Shown here one piece after another: positions 35,362 to 44,762 of a DNA stretch of 64,000 bases. Below the pieces are notes generated by a model that did not search any database, was not told the DNA's origin, and saw only the letters and a program-made list of their open reading frames with translations. This DNA comes from CALMEC01 sp963777565 (lineage in GTDB: Bacteria; Actinomycetota; Thermoleophilia; Miltoncostaeales; Miltoncostaeaceae), in contig CAVZQZ010000009.1 of assembly GCA_963777565.1 (NCBI GenBank), positions 496,001 through 560,000 on the forward strand. Direction: 5' to 3'. Numbering within the stretch: position 1 is the stretch's first letter; each line of letters starts with the position of its first letter. The position numbers and the translations under genes are program-made.

Positions 35362-36399
35362 GTGGTCCGGAAGATCCTCACGGCGCTGCTCGTGCTCGGG
35401 CCGCTTGTCGTCGTCATCGAGCACGCAGGGGCGAGCGACCTGACGGTCTTCGTCCTCGCGGCCGCCGCGCTCATCCCGCTCGCCTGGCTCATCGGCGAGG
35501 CCACCGAGCATGCCGCCCACCACACCGGTCCCGGTGTCGGTGGCTTCCTCAACGCCACCTTCGGCAACGCGCCCGAGCTCATCATCGCGCTGCTCGCCGT
35601 CAACGACGGATTGACCGAGGTGGTGCGCGGCTCACTCACCGGTTCCGTCGTCGGGAACCTGCTCCTGGTGCTCGGCTTCTCGCTGCTCTTCGGCGGCCGG
35701 GGCGAACTCGACCGCGAGTCCAGCCTCGTGTCGATGGGGCTCGTCGGACTGGCCGTGACGCTCTTCCTCATCCCGTCGATCCCCGGGTTCAGCGGCGACC
35801 CCGAGCGCGACTCGCTCGCGCGGCTCTCGGTCCCCGTGTCGATCGTACTGCTGGTGGTCTACGTGGTCGTGACGGTCATCGCTCTGCGCCGGCATCACTC
35901 GATGCACGTCTCCGACGAGCCCGGTGAGATGGCCGCGTGGTCGCTTCCGGTCTCGCTCGGCGTGCTCGGCGCCGCGACCGTGGTCACGGCATTCGTCGCC
36001 GAGGCGCTCGTCGGGTCCCTCGAGACGTTCGCCGACAAGGCCGGGCTCTCGGAGTTCTTCGTATCGGCAGTGATCGTGGCGATCGTCGGAAACGCGGCCG
36101 AGCACGGCGGCGCCGTCGTGGTCGCGGCGAAGGGCAACATCAAGCTGGCCGCGGAGATTGCCCTCTCGTCGAGTGCGCAGGTGGCGGTGTTCCTGATCCC
36201 GGCCGTCGCCCTGATCTCGTGGGCGATCGATCCCCTCGCCCTCTCGTTCCGCCCGATCGAGATCGGGACGCTCGGCGCCGCGGTGATGTTCACCGCCGTC
36301 GTGCTGTGGGGTGGCAAGTCCAGCCGCTTCCGAGGGGGACTCCTGACCGCCGCCTACGTGGCTGCCGCGGTCGGGTTCTACATTGCCGGCGACCGGTAG
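35362..36399 (+). CDS. cax: Calcium/proton exchanger (CAX family)
   Basis: 345-residue antiporter with about eleven membrane segments in two homologous halves. The two signature repeats are visible: GGFLNATFGNAPELIIALLA (about 62-81) and IVGNAAEHGGAVVVAAKGN (about 243-261), each with the ion-binding Asn/Glu. An acidic, His-containing loop (RRHHSMHVSDEPGEMA) separates the halves. Exports Ca2+ from the cytosol using the proton gradient. GTG start at 35362 has a poor ribosome site. Confidence 0.92.
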   Translation: MVRKILTALLVLGPLVVVIEHAGASDLTVFVLAAAALIPLAWLIGEATEHAAHHTGPGVGGFLNATFGNAPELIIALLAVNDGLTEVVRGSLTGSVVGNLLLVLGFSLLFGGRGELDRESSLVSMGLVGLAVTLFLIPSIPGFSGDPERDSLARLSVPVSIVLLVVYVVVTVIALRRHHSMHVSDEPGEMAAWSLPVSLGVLGAATVVTAFVAEALVGSLETFADKAGLSEFFVSAVIVAIVGNAAEHGGAVVVAAKGNIKLAAEIALSSSAQVAVFLIPAVALISWAIDPLALSFRPIEIGTLGAAVMFTAVVLWGGKSSRFRGGLLTAAYVAAAVGFYIAGDR

Positions 36400-36446
36400 C
36401 GCGGCCTCACCCGGCGAGGGGAGGAGCCCCGTGCGAGACTGAGCCG

Positions 36447-37208
36447 ATGCGCATCAGACTGCTTCGCCACGCAACCCTGCTCGTCGAGACCGCCGGCAGA
36501 CGGTTCCTCGTCGACCCCCTGCTCGGGCCGGCGGGATCGCAGCCGGCCATCCCCGAGACGCCGAACCCCCGGCCCAACCCGCTGGTCGGCCTGCCGATGG
36601 AACCGCTCGACACCGTCACGGGAATCTCGGCGACGCTGGTGACGCACCTCCACCCCGATCACTTCGATCAGACCGCCCTCGGCGTGGTCCCCAGGGACCG
36701 ACCGGTCCTGTGCCAGCCACGAGATCACGAGATGTTCATCCGTGCCGGGCTCTCGGCCCAGGTCGTCGGCGACCCGCTCGACCTCGACGGGGTTCGCATC
36801 ACCCGGACGGGCGGCCGGCACGGCACCGGCGCGATCGGCGCGGAAATGGGCGACGTCAGCGGATTCGTCCTCGCCGCCGACGGAGAGCCGACCCTCTACA
36901 TCGCCGGGGACACGATCTGGTGCGAGGAGGTCGAGGCGGCAATCGCGGCGCACTCCCCCGACGTCATCGTCGTGAACGCCGGTGCGGCGCAGTTCGTCCA
37001 GGGCGACCCGATCACCATGGATGTCCCGGACGTCGTCGCGACCTGCAACGCCGCACCCGATGCCCTCGTGGTCGCCGTGCACATGGAGGCCATCAATCAC
37101 TGCCTGCTCACCCGTGAGGGCCTCCGAGCCGGGGTGGCGTCCGCGGGCCTCGACGGCCGGGTGCTGACGCCCGCCGACGGAGAAACGCTGGAGCTGTCCT
37201 TCAGCTGA
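36447..37208 (+). CDS. Metallo-beta-lactamase-fold hydrolase (UlaG/YtnP-like)
   Basis: 253 residues. It opens with IRLLRHATLLVETAGRRFLV and has the zinc motif THLHPDHFDQ near residue 72, a second-shell His in TGGRHGTG and Asp in LYIAGDTIW, then VHMEAINH at the C terminus. This matches the L-ascorbate-6-phosphate lactonase-like clade of MBL proteins. Substrate unknown. Its 3' end overlaps mtnA (convergent) by 8 bp. Confidence 0.82.
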   Translation: MRIRLLRHATLLVETAGRRFLVDPLLGPAGSQPAIPETPNPRPNPLVGLPMEPLDTVTGISATLVTHLHPDHFDQTALGVVPRDRPVLCQPRDHEMFIRAGLSAQVVGDPLDLDGVRITRTGGRHGTGAIGAEMGDVSGFVLAADGEPTLYIAGDTIWCEEVEAAIAAHSPDVIVVNAGAAQFVQGDPITMDVPDVVATCNAAPDALVVAVHMEAINHCLLTREGLRAGVASAGLDGRVLTPADGETLELSFS

Positions 37209-38280
37209 CCGCGGACGCCGCGTCCCACGCCGCACGGAGCGTGCGGTCGTAGGGTGGGCGGTGGACGCCCTGCTCCGTGACGATCGCCGAGACGAGCCGG
37301 CTCGGGGTGCGGTCGAACGCGGGGTTCGCCACGTTCGCGCCCTCCGGCGTGGCGCCGCGGCCGAACAGCCCGATCGCGAGCACCTCGTCGCTCGCGCGCT
37401 CCTCGATCGGAACCTCCGACGCCGAGGGGAGTGACAGGTCGAGCGTCGAGGTGGGCGCCGCCACGATGAACGGGATGTCGTGCTCGCGGGCGAGCACGGC
37501 GACGCCGTAGGTGCCGATCTTGTTCACGACGTCCCCGTTGGCGGCGATGCGGTCGGCTCCGACCACCACATGGCTCACCCGACCCTCCGCCATCAAGGTG
37601 GCCGCCATGTTGTCGGCGATGAGCGTGTACGGGATTCCCTCCTGCTGCAGCTCCCAGGCGGTCAGCCGAGCGCCCTGAAGCAGCGGCCGCGTCTCGTCGA
37701 CGATCACCCGCACGGTGGGGTCGGCCGCGTGGGCCGCCCGGACGACGCCGAGCGCCGTGCCGTAGCCCCCGGTCGCCAGGGCGCCCGCGTTGCAGTGGGT
37801 GAGTATCCGGGCGCCGCGATGGATGAGTGCCAGCGCGTGCGCCCCGATTCGCTCGCACCGCTCGACTTCATCGTCGTGCACCTGGCGGGCGGCCGCGGCC
37901 AGCCGGTCGACGAGCTCCGCCGCGCTTCCGGTGTGCGCCGCGACGAGTGCGAGCTGCGCGTCGACGGCCCAGGCGAGGTTCACGGCGGTCGGGCGGGCCG
38001 AGCGCAGCGCCTGCGCCGCCTGGGTGAGCTCGGCGGTCAGCCTCGCGAGATCGCGCGGGCCCCGCTGGGCGGCCAGCGCCATCCCCATGGCCCCGGCGAC
38101 GCCGATTGCCGGCGCGCCGCGCACGACCATGGTCTTGATGGCATGGACCACCTCGGGCCACTCCCGCAGTGTCACCGTCACCAGCTCCCCCGGGAGCCGC
38201 GTCTGGTCGAGCATCCGCACCTCGCCGTCTCCGAGCGCGAGGATGTCGTGCGGGGCGAGCCCGGGCGGGGCGGTGCTCAT
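37201..38280 (-). CDS. mtnA: S-methyl-5-thioribose-1-phosphate isomerase
   Basis: Converts methylthioribose-1-phosphate to the ribulose form in methionine salvage. 359 residues: VVRGAPAIGVAGAMGMALAA (N-terminal phosphate loop), ILTHCNAGALATGGYGTALG with the catalytic Cys, VIVDETRPLLQGARLTAWEL and VVGADRIAANGDVVNKIGTY with the catalytic Asp. Start ATG overlaps the stop of the sugar isomerase by 4 nt. Related eIF-2B-like ribose-1,5-bisphosphate isomerases are the alternative. Confidence 0.92.
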   Translation of the reverse strand: MSTAPPGLAPHDILALGDGEVRMLDQTRLPGELVTVTLREWPEVVHAIKTMVVRGAPAIGVAGAMGMALAAQRGPRDLARLTAELTQAAQALRSARPTAVNLAWAVDAQLALVAAHTGSAAELVDRLAAAARQVHDDEVERCERIGAHALALIHRGARILTHCNAGALATGGYGTALGVVRAAHAADPTVRVIVDETRPLLQGARLTAWELQQEGIPYTLIADNMAATLMAEGRVSHVVVGADRIAANGDVVNKIGTYGVAVLAREHDIPFIVAAPTSTLDLSLPSASEVPIEERASDEVLAIGLFGRGATPEGANVANPAFDRTPSRLVSAIVTEQGVHRPPYDRTLRAAWDAASAVS

Positions 38281-39368
38281 CCCTCGGACGGGTCGGCGGA
38301 CCGGCCGTAGCCGGTGTTCGCGAGTCGGTCCTTCAGGCGGTCGATCATCGTGATCGGGCCGGGATCGACCTGCAGGAGGCATGCCAGGTACAGGGATGCG
38401 TAGTCGCCGAGGAGCACAAGGTCGAGCATCCGGGCGAGCGCCGTGCGTCCCTCGGCCTCGATCCGTGTGACGCCCTCCACGAAGGGGCTCACGAGCTCCT
38501 CGGTGATCCCGAACCGCCGCTCCACCTGCCGGTGATTGCGCGGGTCGAGCAGCATGATCACGCGCGTGCGGGCACCGGCCGCGCCGGTCCCCTCGATCCC
38601 GACGATCTCGTTGTGGTTGTGCTCCGGCAGCGTCGACCACGAGGCCGGGATCTTCGCGTTCTCGTTGAGCTGGCACTTCCACCGGTAAGCGATCGGTCCG
38701 GTGATCTGGGCCCCCCAGATCAGCGGCGCCCGCTCGAGCAGCAGTCCCGCCACCTGCTTCGCAGGGTTCGCGTCCTCGGGCGACGACGGGCCATAGTCGC
38801 GCACCGCGGTCGCAAGCGTCTCGCGCGCCTCGGCGAGGTCGGCGTCGAGCGACGGGAGCACCTCGAGGCGCTCGAGCACCACGAGCATGGCCGCCAGCAT
38901 CTGCACGAGCGCGGCGCGGGGCATCGGCGCCGGCGGCGGCTCGATGATCGGCACGCCGCGCTCCCCGTAGAACGATGCGAGCTTCCCGCCTGTCGAGATG
39001 GCGACCGCCGGGCAGGTGCGGTCGAGTGCCTCCATCATGCAGGTGAGCGTCTCCTCGGTCGTCCCCGAGAACGAAGATCCGATCACGAGGGTGTCCTCGC
39101 CCACCCAGCCCGGCAGGTAGTAGTCGCGGATCACCTGCACCGGCCGTCGCAGGCGCTCCCAGAACGCGCCGATGATGAGGTCGCCCGCGATCGCCGAGCC
39201 GCCCATCCCGCAGATCGCGACGTTCGCGATGGCCTCGGCCGGGAAGGGGATCTCCACGGCGCGGGCGCGCTCGATGGCCTGGTCGAAGACCTCAACGGCC
39301 CGTCCCGTCTGCGCGACCAGGCCGAGGGAATCGATGTCCAGGATCTGCGGGTGGTCAAGCACGCCCAC
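38277..39368 (-). CDS. Bifunctional phosphoglucose/phosphomannose isomerase (SIS domains)
   Basis: 363 residues with two SIS folds. ICGMGGSAIAGDLIIGAF (near 52-69) and IGSSFSGTTEETL (96-108) are the sugar-phosphate loops; LNENAKIPASWSTLPEHNHN holds the catalytic Glu and His of the archaeal/actinobacterial PGI/PMI family. Would interconvert fructose-6-P with glucose-6-P and mannose-6-P, feeding nucleotide-sugar synthesis by the gene before it. GGAGG at six bases supports GTG 39368. Confidence 0.88.
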   Translation of the reverse strand: MGVLDHPQILDIDSLGLVAQTGRAVEVFDQAIERARAVEIPFPAEAIANVAICGMGGSAIAGDLIIGAFWERLRRPVQVIRDYYLPGWVGEDTLVIGSSFSGTTEETLTCMMEALDRTCPAVAISTGGKLASFYGERGVPIIEPPPAPMPRAALVQMLAAMLVVLERLEVLPSLDADLAEARETLATAVRDYGPSSPEDANPAKQVAGLLLERAPLIWGAQITGPIAYRWKCQLNENAKIPASWSTLPEHNHNEIVGIEGTGAAGARTRVIMLLDPRNHRQVERRFGITEELVSPFVEGVTRIEAEGRTALARMLDLVLLGDYASLYLACLLQVDPGPITMIDRLKDRLANTGYGRSADPSEG

Positions 39369-40431
39369 TCTGCACCTCCTCGTTCGCCGGCGAGATCTCG
39401 ATGGTGGCGCCGGTTTCGATGGTGACGCCCTCGAGGCGCACGCCGGGAGCGAGCGTCGCCCCGTCGCCGATCACGACGCCCTCGAGAAGCTCGCAGCCGT
39501 CGCCCACGCGCACGCCGGCGCCCACGATGGCACCCCGGACGCGCGTGCCGCGCCCGACGTCGGTGCCGGCACCGATGACGCTGCCCTCGACCGAGGAGCC
39601 CTCGCCCACCACCCCTGACGCCCCGACCGTGCTGCCGCCGGTCACGACGGCTCCCGGCGCGACCGTGGCGCCGGGACCGAGGTATCGCTCGCCGACGGGG
39701 GACGCAGTCCGCACCGCCCCCGCGAGCACGTCGAGGTGCGCCTGCAGGTACGACTCGGGCGTTCCGATGTCGCGCCAGTAGCTCGCACTCGGGAATCCCG
39801 CCAGGCGCCCGCCCGACGCGAGGCCCGGGAAGATGTCGCGCTCGATCGAGCACGGCCCGCCCGGCGGGATGAGGTCGAGTACGTCGCGCTCGAGCAGGTA
39901 GGTGCCGGCGTTGATCAGGAACGGCTCGCCCGGGCGGAGTTCGTCGGCCGACGGCTTCTCGACGAACGCCTCGACGCGATGGTCGAGATGAAGCCGCACC
40001 AGGCCGTAGCGGGACGGGTCGTCGACAGGCGTGAGCGCGAGCGTCCCGGACACGTCCGAGGCCTCGTGCTCGGCGATGAGGGCCGAGAGGTCGAGGTCGG
40101 TGAGGATGTCGCCGTTCAGCACGAGGGTGCGCTCCCCTCGGAGTAGGGACTCGGCGTTCTTCACGGCCCCGGCGGTGCCGAGCGGGACCGGGTCGACCAC
40201 GTACCGCAGGCGCATGCCGATGCCTTGGCCGTCACCGAAGTGCTCCTCGAGCGCCTCCGGCCGGTAGCCGCAGGAGAAGATCACGTTCGTCACGCCGAAC
40301 CGTCGAAGCTGATCGAGCTGGTGCGTCACGAACGGCCGGTCGACGAGCGTCATCATCGGCTTGGGCCGCGTATCGGTGAGTGGGCGGAGCCGGCGCCCCT
40401 CCCCGCCGACGAGGATGACGGCCTCGATCAC
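39355..40431 (-). CDS. Sugar-1-phosphate nucleotidyltransferase with hexapeptide-repeat tail
   Basis: 358 residues. The N-terminal pyrophosphorylase domain begins AVILVGGEGRRLRPLTDTRP and has LVLNGDILTDLDL, FVEKPSADELRPGE and INAGTYLLERDVLDLIPP. From about residue 250 left-handed beta-helix repeats occur (GATVAPGAVVTGG, VIGAGTDVGRGTRV). Resembles mannose-1-phosphate guanylyltransferases or glucose-1-phosphate thymidylyl/uridylyltransferases; the nucleotide cannot be fixed from sequence. GTGA overlap with the dehydrogenase gene. Confidence 0.87.
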   Translation of the reverse strand: MIEAVILVGGEGRRLRPLTDTRPKPMMTLVDRPFVTHQLDQLRRFGVTNVIFSCGYRPEALEEHFGDGQGIGMRLRYVVDPVPLGTAGAVKNAESLLRGERTLVLNGDILTDLDLSALIAEHEASDVSGTLALTPVDDPSRYGLVRLHLDHRVEAFVEKPSADELRPGEPFLINAGTYLLERDVLDLIPPGGPCSIERDIFPGLASGGRLAGFPSASYWRDIGTPESYLQAHLDVLAGAVRTASPVGERYLGPGATVAPGAVVTGGSTVGASGVVGEGSSVEGSVIGAGTDVGRGTRVRGAIVGAGVRVGDGCELLEGVVIGDGATLAPGVRLEGVTIETGATIEISPANEEVQSGRA

Positions 40432-41714
40432 GCCCGACCGATGCCTTCGTACACGAACCCGGCCGCCCGCAGAACGGCCGGGTCCAAGGCGTTGCGGCCG
40501 TCGATCAGCACCGGCCGCTTCATGGTCGGGGCGATCTCCGCCCAGTCGAGCTCCACGATCTGCCGCCATTCGGTCACGAGCACCGCCGCGTCGGCGCCGG
40601 CGAGCGCCGCCGCCGCCGTGTCGTACAGCTTGACGCCCCGAAGCCGTTCGCGCGCGGCCTCGCTCGCGACGGGGTCGTAGGCGCGCACCTTCGCGCCCTC
40701 GGCCAGGAGGCGCGCCGCCAGTACGAGGCTCGACGCTTCCCGCATGTCGTCCGTCTCCGGCTTGAACGCGAGGCCGAGCAGCGCGACGGTCCTCCCCTCG
40801 AGCTGGCCGAGGTGCTTGCGGAGCTTGCCGATGACCCGCCGTTTCTGCAGCTCGTTGACCTCGATCACCGAGTTCAGCAGCTGGAAGTGATACCCCGAGT
40901 TGCCGGCGAGTTGCTTGAGCGCAGAAACATCCTTCGGGAAGCAACTTCCACCGAAGCCGATGCCCGCTTTGAGGAACGCTGAACCGATGCGCTGGTCGAG
41001 TCCCATCCCCTCTGCGACCGTCACGACGTCGGCGCCGACCTCCTCGCAGACGTTTGCGATCTCGTTGATGAAGCTGATCTTCGTCGCGAGGAACGCGTTC
41101 GACGCGTACTTGACCATCTCCGCGGTGGGGACGCTCGTGCGGACGATCGGGGCACCGAGCGGGGCGTAGAGTTCGGCGACACGGTCCCCCTGTTCCGGCT
41201 CAAACTCGCCGATCACGACCCGGTCCGGACTCAGGAAGTCGGCGATCGCGGCGCCTTCCTTGAGGAACTCGGGGTTGGAGCAGTAGCCCACGGCGGTCAG
41301 CCCCCGCGCGTCGAGCTCGCCCCGCACCCGTTCGCCTGTCCCGACCGGGACGGTGCTCTTCATGATCAGCAGGTGCCGGGCGTCCGCACCGGCGGCGGCG
41401 AGCTCCTCGATGAAGCCCATCACCCGGGAGAGATCCGCGTCGCCCGAGTAGGTGGGCGGGGTGTCGACCGCGATGAAGATCAGGTCGGCGTTCGCGAGGA
41501 GCCGGTCGAGGTCGAGCGTGAAGTCCAGGCGACGGCGGTGCTTCTTGACCAACCCTTCGAGCCCGGCCTCGTAGATCGGGATCTTGCCGTCGTGAAGCGC
41601 GGCGACCTTGCGCGGGTCGATGTCGCGCAGCGTGACTTGGTGACCGAGCGACGAAAGGCACACGCCCGTGACCAGGCCGACGTAGCCGGCCCCGATGACC
41701 CCGACGCGGGCTAT
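40428..41714 (-). CDS. UDP-glucose/GDP-mannose 6-dehydrogenase, no canonical start codon
   Basis: 428 residues. NAD fold IARVGVIGAGYVGLVTGVCL at the very N terminus, TYSGDADLS, STVPVGTGERV, YCSNPEFLKEGAAIADF, and catalytic Cys in GFGGSCFPKDVSALK. Oxidises a nucleotide sugar to its uronic acid. The first canonical start (GTG 41663) would delete the NAD-binding motif. Upstream, the frame has no ATG, GTG or TTG; ATA at 41714, overlapping the LCP stop, is exactly where the start should be. Either AUA is used or a base is wrong. Confidence 0.9.
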   Translation of the reverse strand: MARVGVIGAGYVGLVTGVCLSSLGHQVTLRDIDPRKVAALHDGKIPIYEAGLEGLVKKHRRRLDFTLDLDRLLANADLIFIAVDTPPTYSGDADLSRVMGFIEELAAAGADARHLLIMKSTVPVGTGERVRGELDARGLTAVGYCSNPEFLKEGAAIADFLSPDRVVIGEFEPEQGDRVAELYAPLGAPIVRTSVPTAEMVKYASNAFLATKISFINEIANVCEEVGADVVTVAEGMGLDQRIGSAFLKAGIGFGGSCFPKDVSALKQLAGNSGYHFQLLNSVIEVNELQKRRVIGKLRKHLGQLEGRTVALLGLAFKPETDDMREASSLVLAARLLAEGAKVRAYDPVASEAARERLRGVKLYDTAAAALAGADAAVLVTEWRQIVELDWAEIAPTMKRPVLIDGRNALDPAVLRAAGFVYEGIGRA

Positions 41715-43588
41715 GGCGTCCGACTCTTCTCTTCGATCGAGACCGCGGTGTCCTTCTGCCCGGCCTTCAGTTTGGCCTTGGTGGGCCGCACCATGAACTG
41801 CTGCATGTCACGGATGGTCACGTCGGTGAGGCCCTCGTCGAGGGAGTTCGAGATCCAGTAGGTCATGTTGCCACGCTGCCACAGCAGGCGATGCATCTGG
41901 CGACCGTTGTAGAAGGTCGAGCAGCGGCAGCCCTTGGCGTCGACGCCGGTGCGGGTTTTGATGATCGGCGGGTTCTTCATGCTGGTCTGGGTGATCGTGA
42001 CGTACCGGTTGCCCGCCAGCGTCGATCCGAACCGCGCCCGCAGCACGATCGTGAGGGCGTTCGGCTTGCCCTGGTCGCCGCGCTCCACGTTGTACATCCG
42101 CATGTACGCCACGTCGTACCCGCGCGGCAGGTGGAGCGGCACCAGCATGTCCAGGCCCGTGATCGCGCGCGCGTTCTGGATCCGCCGCTTGAGGCTGGTG
42201 GTCGAGACGGTGTCGGGCTTGACCTTGACCGGCTTGGCGTTGGACACCGTCGGCGTGACCAGCCCTTCGTAGTCGGACCCGATCATTACCAGTACGTCGG
42301 CATCGGTGGGCTGGCCGCTGCGCCGTGCGACGATGCTCGCCCGGTCGCCGAAGAGCTGCTGCAGCGCCTTGGCCTCGTTGCGCTTTCCGGGCGCGTAGAA
42401 GATCGACGTCGACTGGTAGAAGCCGTCCGGGGCGTTGCCGCCGACGAAGACCTTGTAGCCGCGGCTCGCGAGGGCCTCCCCGGCCTTCGCCCCGAGTCGG
42501 AGCCGCTTGCTGCCGTTGTAGACGTTGATGATGACCTTGGACGGGTCGGCGGGCTTCGTCGGCGCCTGGCTGATGAAATCCGGGTTCTTCCACTGGTCGA
42601 CGGCGTCGCGGATCTGCTTCTGGCTGGTCAGGACGACGGACTGGCCGTTGATGAGGTCCGACCCTGTTGCCTTGACCTGCACGCGGGCGATGCGCTCCTT
42701 CTCGGTCTCCAGCGCGAAGAGCAGGAAGTCCTTGAGGCGCGACGTCGAGCGCAAGCTCGTGGTGACCTCGTCGTGGATGGCGTCGACGATGTTGTCGAGG
42801 CCACGGGCGCTCCGGCTCTGGCGCTTGAGCTCGGAGAGGAACGCCTGCTGGCGGGCGATGCGCGCGAAGTCGGAGTCGCCGTGCCGGTAGCGCACGTAGT
42901 CGAGTGCCTCGGCGCCCTTGAGCTTCTGGTAGCCGGGCTTGATGTCGAGCTGCTCGTAGTTCTCGCCGGGGCCGGAGTTGTCGTTGAAGTACCAGCGGTC
43001 GATGTCGAGATACACGCCGCCGGCGTCGTTGACGAGCCGCACGAACGCGTTGAAGTCGACGTTGAAGAAGTGGTCGATGCTCTCGCCGGTGAGCTGCTCG
43101 ACCGTCTCGATGGCGAGCTTGTTGCTGCCGAACGAGTACGCGGCGTTGATCTTGTTCTGCCCGTAGCCGGGGATGCTCACGTACAGGTCGCGCGGGAAGG
43201 ACAGCATCGAGATGAACCCGCGCTTGAAGTCGAGCCGCACCAGGATGAGCGTGTCGCTGCGGCCAGCGTCGCCGTTCCCGGCTGCCCGCTTGTCGGAGCC
43301 GATGACGAGGATGTTCCACGGCCGGTCCGGAAGGTTCTTGGGCTCCTGCGCGAGCACCTGGATCGCCTCGGTGACCTCGGCGCTGTTGTTGTTGGGATTG
43401 GACAGCGCATAATCGCCGTACCGCTGGGCGAACAGCACAGCTGCGCCGACGATGCCGAGCAGCCCGATGACGCTCCACATGAGCACGGAGAGCACGGGCC
43501 GGCGGCGGCGGGGGATCTGGTAGTACGTCGCGTCCCGGTGGTCGAGCGGACGCTGCGGTGGACCGGCCGGCGGCTCGACGACGCTCAC
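41711..43588 (-). CDS. LytR-CpsA-Psr family protein with LytR_C domain
   Basis: Transfers polyprenyl-linked glycans to peptidoglycan. 625 residues: a short cytosolic part, one membrane helix at about 33-55 (SVLMWSVIGLLGIVGAAVLF), then the extracellular LCP domain with NILVIGSDKRAAGNGDAGRS, MLSFPRDLYVSIPGYGQNKI, NVDFNAFVRLVNDAGGVYLD and ALDYVRYRHGDSDFARIARQ, whose Arg/Asp residues bind the pyrophosphate. A LytR_C domain (IINVYNGSKRLRLGAKAGEA) follows, then about 170 residues of unassigned sequence, longer than usual. GTGA overlap with the peptidase gene. Confidence 0.93.
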   Translation of the reverse strand: MSVVEPPAGPPQRPLDHRDATYYQIPRRRRPVLSVLMWSVIGLLGIVGAAVLFAQRYGDYALSNPNNNSAEVTEAIQVLAQEPKNLPDRPWNILVIGSDKRAAGNGDAGRSDTLILVRLDFKRGFISMLSFPRDLYVSIPGYGQNKINAAYSFGSNKLAIETVEQLTGESIDHFFNVDFNAFVRLVNDAGGVYLDIDRWYFNDNSGPGENYEQLDIKPGYQKLKGAEALDYVRYRHGDSDFARIARQQAFLSELKRQSRSARGLDNIVDAIHDEVTTSLRSTSRLKDFLLFALETEKERIARVQVKATGSDLINGQSVVLTSQKQIRDAVDQWKNPDFISQAPTKPADPSKVIINVYNGSKRLRLGAKAGEALASRGYKVFVGGNAPDGFYQSTSIFYAPGKRNEAKALQQLFGDRASIVARRSGQPTDADVLVMIGSDYEGLVTPTVSNAKPVKVKPDTVSTTSLKRRIQNARAITGLDMLVPLHLPRGYDVAYMRMYNVERGDQGKPNALTIVLRARFGSTLAGNRYVTITQTSMKNPPIIKTRTGVDAKGCRCSTFYNGRQMHRLLWQRGNMTYWISNSLDEGLTDVTIRDMQQFMVRPTKAKLKAGQKDTAVSIEEKSRTP

Positions 43589-44688
43589 GCGGCGGACACC
43601 TCCGCGGTCGTGTCCACGCCTCGGTGGCCGACGAGGCGGGCGAAGTCGGTGAGCGCACGCCGGTACGACGCGAGACAACCGGCCTCCACGTACTCGGCGG
43701 GACCGTGGTGGCCGGCGCCGCGTGGGCCGAACTCGACCGCCGGCACTCCGACCTCGAGGAACGCGACCACGTCGGAGGCTCCGTCGCGCCCGACGGACGT
43801 GGCGGTGGGCTCGTAGGCGCCGACGGCCTCCAGCAGCAATGCCACGAAGCGATGCTCGGGGTCGACGTATGCCGGCGGGCGCTCGACCAGCACCTCGACG
43901 CGCCAGTCGCCGACGGAGCGGATCTGCGCGAGCACGTCGTCGGGGTCCTGACCGGGGAGGTAGCGCACGTCGATGTCGAGCCGGCAGTCGTCCGGCACCT
44001 TGTTGATCGCGTCGCCGCCCACGATGCGGCCGAGGTTGATCGACGGCTGGGTGAAGAGCTCTGTGGACTCCGTCGCGAACGGCAGCTCGGAGATCGCTCG
44101 GTACATCTCGACGCCGTCGAGGATCGCGGACCTGCCGAGCCAGGGCGTCGAACCGTGGGCGGCCACGCCCTCGACCTCGGCGCGCATCATCAGGACGCCC
44201 TTCGCCTGAACGCCCACCTGCATGTCGGTGGGCTCCCCACAGATCACGAAGTCCGCGCGAAGGCCGTCGGCCACGAGCATCTCGGTGCAGTTCGGTCCCG
44301 GTTCCGACCGTTCCTCGTCGGGCACGACGATCAGCTCCACGACCGCCCCGTCACACGCCTTCGCCAGGTCGGAGAACGCGAGCATCATCGCGGCGAGAGC
44401 GCCCTTCATGTCGTAGGCGCCGCGCCCGTACACGCGGCCATCTTCGATGCGCGCGCGGAACTGGTCTGCATGAGCCGGCACCACGTCGATGTGCCCGTTG
44501 AAGATGATGCGGGTCGACCCGGTGCCGACACGGGCGAGGATACAGTCGCGGTCGCGCAGCGTCCGCCGTTCGACGGCGGCGCCGCATCCCTCGAGCCAGC
44601 CCTCGACGAAGTCGAGTGCTGGTCGGAGCCCCTCGGGCGTCGAGGTGTCGAACGCGATCAGACGCTCGGTGAGCTGCACTTCGTCCAA
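43585..44688 (-). CDS. M20 family metallopeptidase (ArgE/DapE type)
   Basis: 367 residues from TTG 44688 (GTG 44679 is an alternative). Dizinc motifs: FNGHIDVVPA, GRGAYDMKGALAAM, VPDEERSEPGPN and FGPRGAGHHGPAEY, with the dimerisation lid in between (HGSTPWLGRSAILDGVEMY). Acts on N-acylated amino acids, for example acetylornithine or succinyl-diaminopimelate. As argJ is present, a role in diaminopimelate or peptide turnover is as likely as arginine synthesis. Confidence 0.85.
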   Translation of the reverse strand: MDEVQLTERLIAFDTSTPEGLRPALDFVEGWLEGCGAAVERRTLRDRDCILARVGTGSTRIIFNGHIDVVPAHADQFRARIEDGRVYGRGAYDMKGALAAMMLAFSDLAKACDGAVVELIVVPDEERSEPGPNCTEMLVADGLRADFVICGEPTDMQVGVQAKGVLMMRAEVEGVAAHGSTPWLGRSAILDGVEMYRAISELPFATESTELFTQPSINLGRIVGGDAINKVPDDCRLDIDVRYLPGQDPDDVLAQIRSVGDWRVEVLVERPPAYVDPEHRFVALLLEAVGAYEPTATSVGRDGASDVVAFLEVGVPAVEFGPRGAGHHGPAEYVEAGCLASYRRALTDFARLVGHRGVDTTAEVSAA

Positions 44689-44762
44689 CGCGGGGCATGT
44701 TAGCCGAGGCCCGTGAGGTCCGGACCGCGACGGGTCCGACGTCCCGGTGCCCGGGACGAACA

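Noticed and set aside
41663..41663. GTG 41663 as the start of the UDP-sugar dehydrogenase
   Set aside because: It would remove the glycine-rich NAD motif that is clearly encoded upstream in the same frame.
41891..43816. A 641-codon plus-strand open frame opposite the LCP gene
   Set aside because: Same reason: antisense to a well-conserved protein, low-complexity Val/Asp/Leu/Arg composition, no ribosome site.
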